38,431 nt of DNA from Phocaeicola barnesiae DSM 18169 = JCM 13652 (GTDB lineage Bacteria; Bacteroidota; Bacteroidia; Bacteroidales; Bacteroidaceae). The stretch covers positions 12,066-50,496 of the forward strand of contig NZ_KB894661.1 in the NCBI RefSeq assembly GCF_000374585.1. The letters run 5' to 3'. Positions within the stretch are counted from its first letter, which is position 1. Every line of letters begins with the position of its first letter. Under the pieces are notes generated by a model. That model had not been told where the DNA came from. It ran no database searches and worked only from the letters and a program-made list of their open reading frames with translations. Made by a program: the position numbers and the translations under genes. Shown here piece after piece: positions 14,136 to 22,533 of this stretch.

Positions 14136-17100
14136 TTTTCTCTTTCTCTTTTTCTTGGTCCTTGTCTTTGTCTTCTTCGGTTGTAGCTTTTTTCTTTTTT
14201 CTGAAAATGAACAGGTCGCCCAACTTGCTTACTTTCTTGCGTAAAACGATACCGACACCAGTTTCAATCACCTCTCCTTCCAGTACACTTTCATAGTTCT
14301 TGTCGTGGAAGATTTTGATGTAACGTGTTCCGCTGTTGTCGAGACGGTATTCCAACGACACATTGTCGATGAACGATTCACTTTCATTGACATTGTTGCC
14401 GGTAGAGATTTTACCTCCAATCACGACCTGGAAACGGTTGTTCCAGAATCGTTTGGCAAACTGGAAGTTGTAGTCGGTGCTGGTTCCTCCGGCTTCGTTG
14501 TTGTTGGTTTCCATACCGAAGTTGACATCGACCGTTTTCAGAGCGCTTCCGGCAATGTTGCTGATTTCACTTTGCAGGAATGAGTTCAACGCACTGTTGG
14601 CATCGAATTTACTGTTGGAACTGCTGGTACCCATATACATACCGGTTACGAGCATGGTTACCGCCAGTTTATTCCTTTCTTCGGCCGACATGGCTGCCAG
14701 TTCATTCTGGAGTGTGCCGTCGTCCGGTGCTTCGAGGGTAAAGGTAAATCCCAGATTTTCCAGCCGGTTGGTGATGTTTACTCCTACGTCGAAGTTGACG
14801 TTGCGCGAACTTTCTCCGTTGTCGCTGACAGCTGCACGTACCCGTTCGGATGCTTGGATGTTCAGATTCGGGTTCATGATGTTTCCGGTCCATTCAATGT
14901 AGCTTCCGTTTCGGATATAGAAGGTCTTGAGTGGAATGACTGGTAATTCGTATTTCATCTCTCCGCTCATGAGGGAGTAGCGTCCGTTCAGCAGCATTGA
15001 ACCTTCCGGAGTGTATTGGAAGGATAAGTCGCCTCCACCTTCCAGCAGCATGTAGTTGCTCCCGTTGGGGGTCAGGTCAATTCTGGCTTGCACGGCTTCG
15101 TCTATGTGCATGGTCATGAGCATGTTCAGTCCTCCCAGGCTGAGCTCCTGTAACGGCGGTTTCTTGGCTGTGGTTGTATCATTGAAATTGACGAATGTGA
15201 CAGTCTCAGCCAGTTTGTCTTCTACAGTCAGCGGCGAGTCTTTCAGGATATAAGTGAAATCACTGCTACCCAATACGTTCATGTTGCCACGCATGGTCAG
15301 TTCTTCCATATTCCCTTTCAATACGGAGGAGAAGTCCACATAAAGCTTACCATAAATAAGTGACTCTTTGGTCCGTTTGCTGTTTATCAGTTCGAAATTC
15401 CGGGCGTTCATCCTCAAATCGAGTGTCGGGTCGGACAGGTTGACCATGTCTACGGTTCCATCAATCGTGAACGGTGATTTCCCTTGGGTGAATATACTGA
15501 AGTTATCAAACGTCAGTTTGCTGTCCTTCACTTCTACCGGACGGTTGTCGAACCGTAATTTCAGGGACGCCTGTGGTATTTCGATGCCTACATCGTCCAG
15601 GTTGACGGAACCGTTCATCAGGAAATTGTCAGTCTGACCGCTTACTCCCATTGAGCCGTCAATGTCGCCACTCAACTTGGCGGTCTGGTCCGGTATGAAT
15701 GGATTGGCAATATCAAGTGGAAAATGGTGCAAGGCCATTTTAGCGGAAATAGTTCCGGGGCTTGAATCGTCTGTACCTGAAAAGAAGGAACCGTTCAGAC
15801 TGGCAATTTCTTCATCGTTGAGTGTGACGAAACCGTCTATCCGGTGCTCGCCGGTCTCTTTCGGTAGATATACACCACTGAAAGCCCAGTCACCCAAAGC
15901 AATCTGGTTGAAATTCAATTGCTCAATCTGTGTTTCCAACGACACATGGGCTATTTTGTCCTGTTGTATGTAATGGGCTTCAGCGCTGATCAGTCCGGCG
16001 ATATCCGGCATATAGGGGATAATCCGGCGGAATTCGGCGATGTTGATTCGGTTCAGTTCCAATGTCAGGTCCTGCTGGGCTGTGGAATCTGGGGTCGAAT
16101 AAAACTGAAGACCTGTATAGTGGTCGTCATACAGTTTCAGGTTGGCGTGTATACGTCCGTTGTCTCCCAGATAAATGTAGTTGCCCGGATTGACATGGAA
16201 TGTCCGGTATACCAGTGTCGGATTGGTCGGAGAGACTTGGAGGCTGATTCCGTTCTTATGCAAGGCTGCTACCAGTCCGAGATAAGCCCCTTGCTGTTTC
16301 TTGTCGTTCAGGTATTCAATGGTCAGGTGGGCATCTTCGGAACCGACATCACCATTCAATGAGATGTCAAAGGCATCCTGGTACGGAGTCTTGTTGGCCT
16401 TTACTCCACTGGTGAATACGAATTTCTCCGGATTCTGTGAACTGTTGAAGTACAGGGTATCCAGTTGGAGGCTGTCTGTTCTCAGTCCGTATACATAGGC
16501 TTCTCCGTTCAGGCCGTTGGCCGGAGAGGTTGTCAGATTGACGTACAGGCGGTTGAAGCGAATCTGGTCCATGGCCAGCATGTTGGCCAGCGGATTGTCG
16601 TTTCTGGCGAAAATCCGGAAACGGGCTTCCGGAAGCAGCTTCCGGATAGCATTCTGGTCGATGTTCTTGGCTTCCCATTGCTCGCTCAGGTGTTTGCTTA
16701 CTTGTTCGAGCGAACGGCTCAAGTAATCCACATCGCCTTTAGCTCCCAACAGGAAAGTCAAGTCGCCGGCATTGGCATAACAGCGTAAAGAATCTTTAGC
16801 TGTGGTGAAGCCTGCCAGGATATCTTTGGTCTTGAAGGTCTGTTTGGGCGCTATAATCTGTATATTATTCAAGGAGCCCTGCATCTGATGTGATTTCTTC
16901 ATGTCGGTAGCAAAACGCACATCGATGTTCTGACTGACTTTGATGGACTTGTCTGTCAGTTGCAGTTCCTGCAGGTTCAGGTTCTGTACGCTGGCTGTCA
17001 GGTTGCCTTTGATTTTGTTAGGGTGTAGAGAGGCTTCCAGTTGTGAAGTGACGTTTGCCAGGTTATCTCTGATGTTCAATTGCGCCAATGCATGCGAATC

Positions 17101-18738
17101 TTTGAGGTCGGCATTCAGTGTAAGGCCTGAGAAGGTACGGCTGCCATATTGCAGGTGGCTGATGTCTGCTTTAGCATCCAAAGATGTTTTCGGTGAGAAG
17201 AAATCGGTTCCTTGTCCTTTCAGTTGCATGGCTGCAGAAAGGTGGAATAATGAATCTTCAGGCATGAACGGATGCAGATTCAGCTCATTGATGGTGACTT
17301 CAGCGCCGTATTGTTCGTTGCCTAAATGATAATCGGCTTTTGCCAGCATTTCTCCTTCCGGAGGCGTCAGTTGGAAACTGGTCTGGAGCTGTTCTCCCTC
17401 CATGGTGAACAGACCTTTCAGCAGTGTATGCGTCGGTATGATGACTCCACCGGTCAATGGAGCCAGGAAACGGGTATCAGTGAAACGGGTATCCATGTGG
17501 ATAGTCGCTTTCCGGTGCAGACTGTCCATGACGTTTATAATATCTCCTTTGGCAGTCATGCGTACATAACCTTCCAGTCCGACTGTCATTCCGGAGAGTG
17601 TCAGGTGGTCGATGGTTCCGTCTATACCGGCTCTTATCTGTAACGGTGTGGAAGGATATTTCTTTATGAACTCTTCCGGCATGTCTGGTACCAGTTTGAA
17701 GAGGTCGCTTTTTCCAAGTTCGACAAACAGACGTCCACTCAAACGGCTGTCTTTGCTTGTCTGGGTGATGCTCCAGTCGGCCATGGCATCAAAGCTGAGG
17801 TAGGAATCTTGGGTCTTCAGTTCCAAGGAAGGTATCCGGATGATGTTTTTGTCGGCAATCAGGCGGCCCTGGGTAGAAAGTATTTCCAGTCCGGAACGTT
17901 CCTTCAAGCCAAAGTTATGAATATTCGCCCGGATATCATTCCCTGCATAGTACACAGAGTCTACAGACAGATTGATGTCTGATACTTCTATGTGCGACGG
18001 GTCCAGGCCGGCTTGAGCCGGTGCGTTTCCCAGGTGATAGGCCGCGTTTCCCTGACTGATTTTCAAGTGTCCCACGGTATAGGCAGACTGATGTAAATCC
18101 ACCGTTCCGTTTTTCAGTAAAGCTTCCCCTATACTTATATTCATCCGGGTAGTGTCCAGCGGCATGTTCAGGTTGAACGAGACATTTTCCATATCGGCCT
18201 GTACTAACTTGATTTTCCAGTAAAGAGGAGCACTGGAAGTCGTGTCGGCTTCGGTCGTGTCTGCCAGACAGAGGTCAAGGTGTGTATCTTTCAGGTGTAC
18301 ATTGTTGATGATGGCTGTCTCCGGGTCGAGTTCAACACCGTGTGATTCAATATAGAATTCACCCAGGTATCCTTGAAGTTGCATCCCCTCAATCAGTTGG
18401 GTCGTGTTTACGGAGGCTCCTTTCAGTTCCAGTCCGTCCAGTTCTACTTCCTTCTTGAGTAAAGGCAATAATTGTACTTTGGCTGTCAATTTATCAACAG
18501 CCAGAATGGTATCTTGCTTATCAATGACCTTTGTTTCGCTGACTACCAGGTCAAGCGGGAAAGAGAGGGACAGGCGTCCTATATGGATTTGCATGCCTGT
18601 CGCTTCGGTTGCGTATCGGGTGACCTGAGAAACCAGAAAATGCTGGACAGGTGGCAAATAAATCAGAATCGATAGCAAAACAAACAGGATGACAGGTGAT
18701 AGAAAGACTATCCCGGTCCATTTTACATATTTCTTCAT
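14110..18738 (-). CDS. tamB: TamB family translocation/assembly module protein
   Basis: 1542 residues. One N-terminal membrane anchor (about 8-30) is followed by a very long repetitive beta-rich region of the AsmA/TamB type, running through the periplasm as a beta-taco groove. The C-terminal DUF490 domain contains FDVGVNITNRLENLGFTFTLEAPDDG and ends with the usual barrel-like strands. TamB-type proteins move lipids and/or help insert outer-membrane proteins together with an Omp85 partner, here the next gene. The last 35 residues are almost entirely Lys, Glu and Asp, an unusual tail encoded partly by the overlap with that gene. It heads the long minus-strand run; a weak -7-like box (TATATTCG) lies just upstream. 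Confidence 0.92.
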   Translation of the reverse strand: MKKYVKWTGIVFLSPVILFVLLSILIYLPPVQHFLVSQVTRYATEATGMQIHIGRLSLSFPLDLVVSETKVIDKQDTILAVDKLTAKVQLLPLLKKEVELDGLELKGASVNTTQLIEGMQLQGYLGEFYIESHGVELDPETAIINNVHLKDTHLDLCLADTTEADTTSSAPLYWKIKLVQADMENVSFNLNMPLDTTRMNISIGEALLKNGTVDLHQSAYTVGHLKISQGNAAYHLGNAPAQAGLDPSHIEVSDINLSVDSVYYAGNDIRANIHNFGLKERSGLEILSTQGRLIADKNIIRIPSLELKTQDSYLSFDAMADWSITQTSKDSRLSGRLFVELGKSDLFKLVPDMPEEFIKKYPSTPLQIRAGIDGTIDHLTLSGMTVGLEGYVRMTAKGDIINVMDSLHRKATIHMDTRFTDTRFLAPLTGGVIIPTHTLLKGLFTMEGEQLQTSFQLTPPEGEMLAKADYHLGNEQYGAEVTINELNLHPFMPEDSLFHLSAAMQLKGQGTDFFSPKTSLDAKADISHLQYGSRTFSGLTLNADLKDSHALAQLNIRDNLANVTSQLEASLHPNKIKGNLTASVQNLNLQELQLTDKSIKVSQNIDVRFATDMKKSHQMQGSLNNIQIIAPKQTFKTKDILAGFTTAKDSLRCYANAGDLTFLLGAKGDVDYLSRSLEQVSKHLSEQWEAKNIDQNAIRKLLPEARFRIFARNDNPLANMLAMDQIRFNRLYVNLTTSPANGLNGEAYVYGLRTDSLQLDTLYFNSSQNPEKFVFTSGVKANKTPYQDAFDISLNGDVGSEDAHLTIEYLNDKKQQGAYLGLVAALHKNGISLQVSPTNPTLVYRTFHVNPGNYIYLGDNGRIHANLKLYDDHYTGLQFYSTPDSTAQQDLTLELNRINIAEFRRIIPYMPDIAGLISAEAHYIQQDKIAHVSLETQIEQLNFNQIALGDWAFSGVYLPKETGEHRIDGFVTLNDEEIASLNGSFFSGTDDSSPGTISAKMALHHFPLDIANPFIPDQTAKLSGDIDGSMGVSGQTDNFLMNGSVNLDDVGIEIPQASLKLRFDNRPVEVKDSKLTFDNFSIFTQGKSPFTIDGTVDMVNLSDPTLDLRMNARNFELINSKRTKESLIYGKLYVDFSSVLKGNMEELTMRGNMNVLGSSDFTYILKDSPLTVEDKLAETVTFVNFNDTTTAKKPPLQELSLGGLNMLMTMHIDEAVQARIDLTPNGSNYMLLEGGGDLSFQYTPEGSMLLNGRYSLMSGEMKYELPVIPLKTFYIRNGSYIEWTGNIMNPNLNIQASERVRAAVSDNGESSRNVNFDVGVNITNRLENLGFTFTLEAPDDGTLQNELAAMSAEERNKLAVTMLVTGMYMGTSSSNSKFDANSALNSFLQSEISNIAGSALKTVDVNFGMETNNNEAGGTSTDYNFQFAKRFWNNRFQVVIGGKISTGNNVNESESFIDNVSLEYRLDNSGTRYIKIFHDKNYESVLEGEVIETGVGIVLRKKVSKLGDLFIFRKKKKATTEEDKDKDQEKEKEKNEETDKEK

Positions 18739-18806
18739 GTATAGCTCGTTTATCGTGCGAATATAGATAAAATAACCGATATCTTCGATATTTTGTTTTG
18801 CTTCTC

Positions 18807-18840
18807 TTTGGTAAGAATCATAATATTTTTTTTAACTTTG
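18807..18840 (+). promoter_or_regulatory. Probable promoter of the nucleotidyltransferase gene
   Basis: A perfect -7 box TAACTTTG at 18833-18840 is preceded by TTTG at 18807-18810. The 22-base spacing is slightly long. The ATG is 27 bases downstream. Confidence 0.6.
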
Positions 18841-18867
18841 TGCAGTACTTAAATTTATTTAGAACTT

Positions 18868-19773
18868 ATGAAACCTACATTATTTGTATTAGCTGCTGGT
18901 ATGGGTAGCCGTTACGGCGGTTTGAAACAGTTGGATGGACTGGGACCTAACGGTGAAACTATCATGGATTATTCAATTTTTGATGCTATCCGCGGTGGAT
19001 TCGGTAAACTCGTATTTGTTATCCGTAAGGATTTCGAACAGGATTTCCGTGAAAAGATAGTCAGCAAATATGAGAACCATATTCCGGTAGAAGTTGTATT
19101 CCAGGATATTCATGACCTGCCTGCAGGCTTTACATGTCCGGAAGAACGTAAGAAACCTTGGGGTACCAATCATGCTGTCCTGATGGGTAAGGATGTTATC
19201 AAAGAACCGTTTGCCGTAATTAATGCAGACGACTTCTATGGTCGTGACAGCTTTGCTGTTTTGGGCAAATATTTGTCAGAACTTCCCGAAGGTGCTACAA
19301 ACGATTACTGTATGGTTGGTTTCCGCGTAGGTAATACGTTGTCTGAAAGCGGTACCGTAGCCCGCGGTATCTGTTCTACCGATGAAAACGATCACCTGAC
19401 TACAGTAGTAGAACGTACTGAAATCATGCGTGTAAACGGTCCGGTATGCTACAAGGACGAAAAAGGTGAATGGGTGGCTGTAGACGACAACACACCGGTC
19501 TCAATGAACATGTGGGGTTTCACTCCGGATTACTTCAAGTATTCAGAAGATTATTTCGTAGACTTCCTGAAGGATAATATCGGAAACCCGAAGGCTGAAT
19601 ATTTCATTCCGTTGATGGTGAACAAGCTGGTGAATGAAGGTACAGCTACTGTAAAGGTGCTGGATACTACATCCATGTGGTTTGGCGTAACTTATGCAGC
19701 CGACCGTCAGAGTGTAGTTGACAAGATTCAGGCATTGGTTGATGCCGGAGAATATCCGAACAAACTGTTCTGA
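18868..19773 (+). CDS. Nucleotidyltransferase family protein (sugar-nucleotide pyrophosphorylase fold)
   Basis: 301 residues. The N-terminal signature LAAGMGSRYGGLKQLDGLGPNGETIMDY (GxGxRxxxxxK, 11-20) is the nucleotide-binding loop of NTP_transferase enzymes, which join an NTP and a sugar or alditol phosphate. A following AVINADDFYGRDSF supplies the metal-binding aspartates. No C-terminal left-handed helix domain (hexapeptide repeats) is present, so it is not GlmU or GlmM-type. The exact substrate cannot be assigned: the homologous Bacteroides proteins are usually annotated only to family level. It is a single-gene unit with its own promoter and a terminator shared with the convergent gene. 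Confidence 0.85.
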   Translation: MKPTLFVLAAGMGSRYGGLKQLDGLGPNGETIMDYSIFDAIRGGFGKLVFVIRKDFEQDFREKIVSKYENHIPVEVVFQDIHDLPAGFTCPEERKKPWGTNHAVLMGKDVIKEPFAVINADDFYGRDSFAVLGKYLSELPEGATNDYCMVGFRVGNTLSESGTVARGICSTDENDHLTTVVERTEIMRVNGPVCYKDEKGEWVAVDDNTPVSMNMWGFTPDYFKYSEDYFVDFLKDNIGNPKAEYFIPLMVNKLVNEGTATVKVLDTTSMWFGVTYAADRQSVVDKIQALVDAGEYPNKLF

Positions 19774-19799
19774 TTGTCAGTATACGATTCATGATAAAG

Positions 19800-19831
19800 A
19801 AAAGCCGGGATGCTCACGCACTCCGGCTTTT
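19800..19831. terminator. Bidirectional terminator between convergent genes
   Basis: AAAAGCCGG (19800-19808) pairs with CCGGCTTTT (19823-19831). The A and T runs flanking the GC-rich stem let it work in both directions, serving the nucleotidyltransferase and the Ntn hydrolase. Confidence 0.85.
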
Positions 19832-19848
19832 GTGATTCTTGAAAGAGG

Positions 19849-20934
19849 TTATTTGATGTTGAGGGTTGTTATCGGTTGTTGTTTGACGTTGTCCAGCGGG
19901 ACTGCCCGGTAAGCTACCTTTCTGAAATCGATACTGTTCAGGTCAAAGCAACGGATTTCACTGTTGTACATGGTCCGGTAATAGAGTTTCCGGTGTTTCG
20001 GGTCGGTAGCGGTTGTCCATTGAGTTGCACTGGGGATATCTGTCGGGGTCTGATCTGTAGTGAACTCGATACCGATAGGAATATCGAAGTTATTCAATAT
20101 TTGGAATCCGGTCAATACTGCAGCTTGTGCGTCTGCCGGTTGTGGTGCGGTCGACTGGTAGAAAGCGGCACGGACAAACCGTGATGGAGGAGTGACGTCA
20201 CCCGGTAGTCCCCACATGCCGTTTCCCATGCCGAAGGGAGCCAGTTTCAGATTGTCCAAAGTCTGAGCAGTGACAGGACCTGGACTCAGGTGAACATAAT
20301 TGTTCAGATTAGTCCATTGCCATGATAAATCCGGTGAATTGGTTAATACTCCCAGGTGGTCATCATAAAACTTGTATTCACCATCGATGATTTCCAGAAC
20401 AATTTGTTTACCAGATGTATCTGTGAATCTCCAATGTACGGTAGAAGCTCTTGGGTCAATCGCTATGACACGCACATCTGTCAATGCTTTCTTCACGTCG
20501 TCTACGGTAGCGCAGTTACCCAGTATCCAAGAAACCAGTTGAAGATCGGCAATACTTTTGTCCTTCAGTGCGGGGTCATATTCCGGATATTGCCCATATC
20601 CAGGAAAATAGAAAAGTCCGGCTGATAATCCAGCTTCGTTTAGGCCTTCAGCAACGAATTCCTTTTGTTCTACTGCCAGTCCTACATATCCATAGCGAGT
20701 TGTAAATGTCATTCCATCTGTATTCCCTCCGGGAAGGTAGCTTTGAATCGTATATCCACGAGGAACAATTACATATTGGCTGTTTAAGTTGGTGCCACCC
20801 CATTCGATAGTACGTGCCACTACTTTCGACTGGTCTTTGACGGTCAATGTGATACCCGTGCAGGCATCAGCTGGTTGGGTGGAAGTTACGATAGCCGCTG
20901 CAAATAGCACGGCAAGTGAAAAGTAATGTTTCAT
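19849..20934 (-). CDS. Secreted choloylglycine hydrolase family enzyme (linear amide C-N hydrolase)
   Basis: 361 residues. A Sec signal peptide ends at ADA, and cleavage there would expose Cys25 as the new N-terminal residue, the Ntn nucleophile. In mature numbering the family's catalytic set falls at the right places: Cys1, Arg17 (ART), an acidic residue at 20, Asn175 (LTNSPD) and Arg228 (PPSRFVR). The acidic residue is Glu where bile salt hydrolases and penicillin V acylases usually have Asp. Likely substrates are bile salts, N-acyl amino acids, acyl-homoserine lactones or similar amides; sequence alone does not decide. The periplasmic location fits Bacteroides bile salt hydrolases. It follows a LuxR-type regulator by 59 bases and is probably co-transcribed with it. 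Confidence 0.88.
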   Translation of the reverse strand: MKHYFSLAVLFAAAIVTSTQPADACTGITLTVKDQSKVVARTIEWGGTNLNSQYVIVPRGYTIQSYLPGGNTDGMTFTTRYGYVGLAVEQKEFVAEGLNEAGLSAGLFYFPGYGQYPEYDPALKDKSIADLQLVSWILGNCATVDDVKKALTDVRVIAIDPRASTVHWRFTDTSGKQIVLEIIDGEYKFYDDHLGVLTNSPDLSWQWTNLNNYVHLSPGPVTAQTLDNLKLAPFGMGNGMWGLPGDVTPPSRFVRAAFYQSTAPQPADAQAAVLTGFQILNNFDIPIGIEFTTDQTPTDIPSATQWTTATDPKHRKLYYRTMYNSEIRCFDLNSIDFRKVAYRAVPLDNVKQQPITTLNIK

Positions 20935-20993
20935 AATCTGTTTGAAGTATTTTATTTATAAACAATCGAGTATGGATTTTGGTTTATGGTTAT

Positions 20994-21641
20994 TCAGATA
21001 TAATATTCCATCATTTCTACCAGACCAGCACGCAGAGCGTATCGGGTAGCTTCGTATACATTGTTTACTCCCAGTTTTCGGAAAATATTTTTCTTGTGTG
21101 TCATGATGGTATGTACGCTGGAAAACCGGATAGCCGCTATTTCTTTGACGCTTTTTCCTTTGGCGATAAGTTTGAGAATCTCTGTTTCGGAGGGTGTGAG
21201 CGGTGTCTGTGTTTCCGGACGTCTGATATCTCCCTGCAGCAGGTTGGATACCTGGGCGCAGAGGTAGCGCCGTCCTTCGGCTGCTTCTTGCAGGGCCTTG
21301 CGTATTTCTTCTCCCGGACATTCTTTCAGCAGTATGCCGATGGTGGGTTCAGCTCCCACCCGGCGGATGATGTTTTCGCTCAGTTCGGACGAAAAGAGTA
21401 TCCATATTGTCGAAGGGAAACGTTTGACGATGACCAGCAGCTCTTCCACATCCTTTAAATCGAACAAAGGATAATCCAGAATGACAACCATACGGCTGTA
21501 TGGAAGCGTCAATGTGGTCAGCAGTTCTTTTTTACCGGTAACATTGCGTGTCGGTGACATCGGATAGAGGCGGGACAGATAGGCGTGTACCCCTTCCCGT
21601 GTAATGTCCTGGTTGTCTGCAAGAATAAATAAAGTGTGCAT
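20994..21641 (-). CDS. LuxR/NarL-type response regulator
   Basis: 215 residues. The receiver-like domain (1-130) has a probable phospho-acceptor D56 in VVILDYP and a lysine in ILLKECP. The usual acidic pair near residue 8 is reduced to A8-D9, so phosphorylation may be weak or altered. The C-terminal GerE-type helix-turn-helix is standard: LTPSETEILKLIAKGKSVKEIAAIRFSSVHTIMTHKKNIFRKLGV. No dedicated kinase is adjacent in its own unit; the nearest is the LytS-like kinase three genes upstream. It has its own perfect promoter. The gene downstream encodes the amide hydrolase, the obvious candidate target. Confidence 0.88.
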   Translation of the reverse strand: MHTLFILADNQDITREGVHAYLSRLYPMSPTRNVTGKKELLTTLTLPYSRMVVILDYPLFDLKDVEELLVIVKRFPSTIWILFSSELSENIIRRVGAEPTIGILLKECPGEEIRKALQEAAEGRRYLCAQVSNLLQGDIRRPETQTPLTPSETEILKLIAKGKSVKEIAAIRFSSVHTIMTHKKNIFRKLGVNNVYEATRYALRAGLVEMMEYYI

Positions 21642-21669
21642 GCGGTGTGGAATCAGTTGTTTTGTCCTA

Positions 21670-21700
21670 CAAAAATAGTTTTCTTCGGAGGTTTTTCAAA
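21670..21700 (-). promoter_or_regulatory. Promoter of the LuxR-type regulator
   Basis: Minus strand TTTG (21700-21697), 19 bases, TATTTTTG (21677-21670): a perfect match to the Bacteroides consensus, 28 bases upstream of the ATG. Confidence 0.8.
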
Positions 21701-21764
21701 GATATAAACAAAGAAACCACACAGATAGTTCACGAAGAGCCGGATAGATGAGGAGACTGGTGTG

Positions 21765-22529
21765 TTATCCGTTTCCCATGAGCCAATCCTTCAGGTCGCC
21801 CACCCGGTTCTTGCTGATGACAATCTTCTCAGGGGTAGCCGTATGCAGATTGACTATCAATCGGTTGTTGAACCATAAGGTGATGTCTTTTACCGCCTCG
21901 CGGGCTATCAGGTATTGGCGGTTTGCCCGGAAGAACGATTGCGGATTCAGGCATTCCGTCAGCTCGTCGAGGGTCTGGTTGATGACATATTCTTTTCCTT
22001 GTGTCGTAACCGCCTTGACGATACCGTCGGCAATGTAGAAATAGGAGACGGAGTTGACCGCCAGCGGCAGCAGTTTGTCTCCTTTGACAGGTACCAGAAA
22101 ATGTGTCTTGTAATTCTCTGCCCGTTGGAGATTCTGCATCAGTTTCAGAAAATCAGGCTCTGCAGGGCGGACGGGATGCAGCCGTTCCAGTTTGGTAAGG
22201 GCGGCCTGCATTTCCTCCTTGTCGATGGGTTTCAGCAGGTAGTCGATGCTGTTCACTTTGAAAGCCCTAAGGGCGTATTCGTCATAGGCAGTAGTGAAGA
22301 TGATGGGGCAGGTGATATCCGTATGCTCGAATATCTCGAAGGCAGAGCCGTCTGCCAGATGGATATCCATGAAAACCAGTTCGGGCATGGCGTGGCAACC
22401 GAACCAGTCGATGGTATCGGCTACGCTGTCCAATACATCGATAAGTTCCATGTCCGGTGCCAGTTGTTCCAGCATCGCTTTCAGGTTACGTGCGGCTGCT
22501 TTCTCGTCTTCGATAATCAGGTATTTCAT
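21765..22529 (-). CDS. LytTR-family response regulator
   Basis: 254 residues. The receiver domain (1-120) has the acidic pair E7-D8, phospho-acceptor D55 in LVFMDIHLADG, a threonine in IIFTTAY and a lysine in YLLKPI. The C-terminal LytTR DNA-binding domain (about 150-250) includes DKLLPLAVNSVSYFYIADGIVKAVTTQGK and SFFRANRQYLIA, the typical ten-stranded fold that binds direct repeats. The preceding gene, 4 bases upstream, encodes a LytS-type kinase, so the two make a complete two-component system. Both sit at the end of the RND efflux unit, which suggests control of the pump or of membrane stress genes. Confidence 0.93.
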   Translation of the reverse strand: MKYLIIEDEKAAARNLKAMLEQLAPDMELIDVLDSVADTIDWFGCHAMPELVFMDIHLADGSAFEIFEHTDITCPIIFTTAYDEYALRAFKVNSIDYLLKPIDKEEMQAALTKLERLHPVRPAEPDFLKLMQNLQRAENYKTHFLVPVKGDKLLPLAVNSVSYFYIADGIVKAVTTQGKEYVINQTLDELTECLNPQSFFRANRQYLIAREAVKDITLWFNNRLIVNLHTATPEKIVISKNRVGDLKDWLMGNG

Positions 22530-22533
22530 ACAG

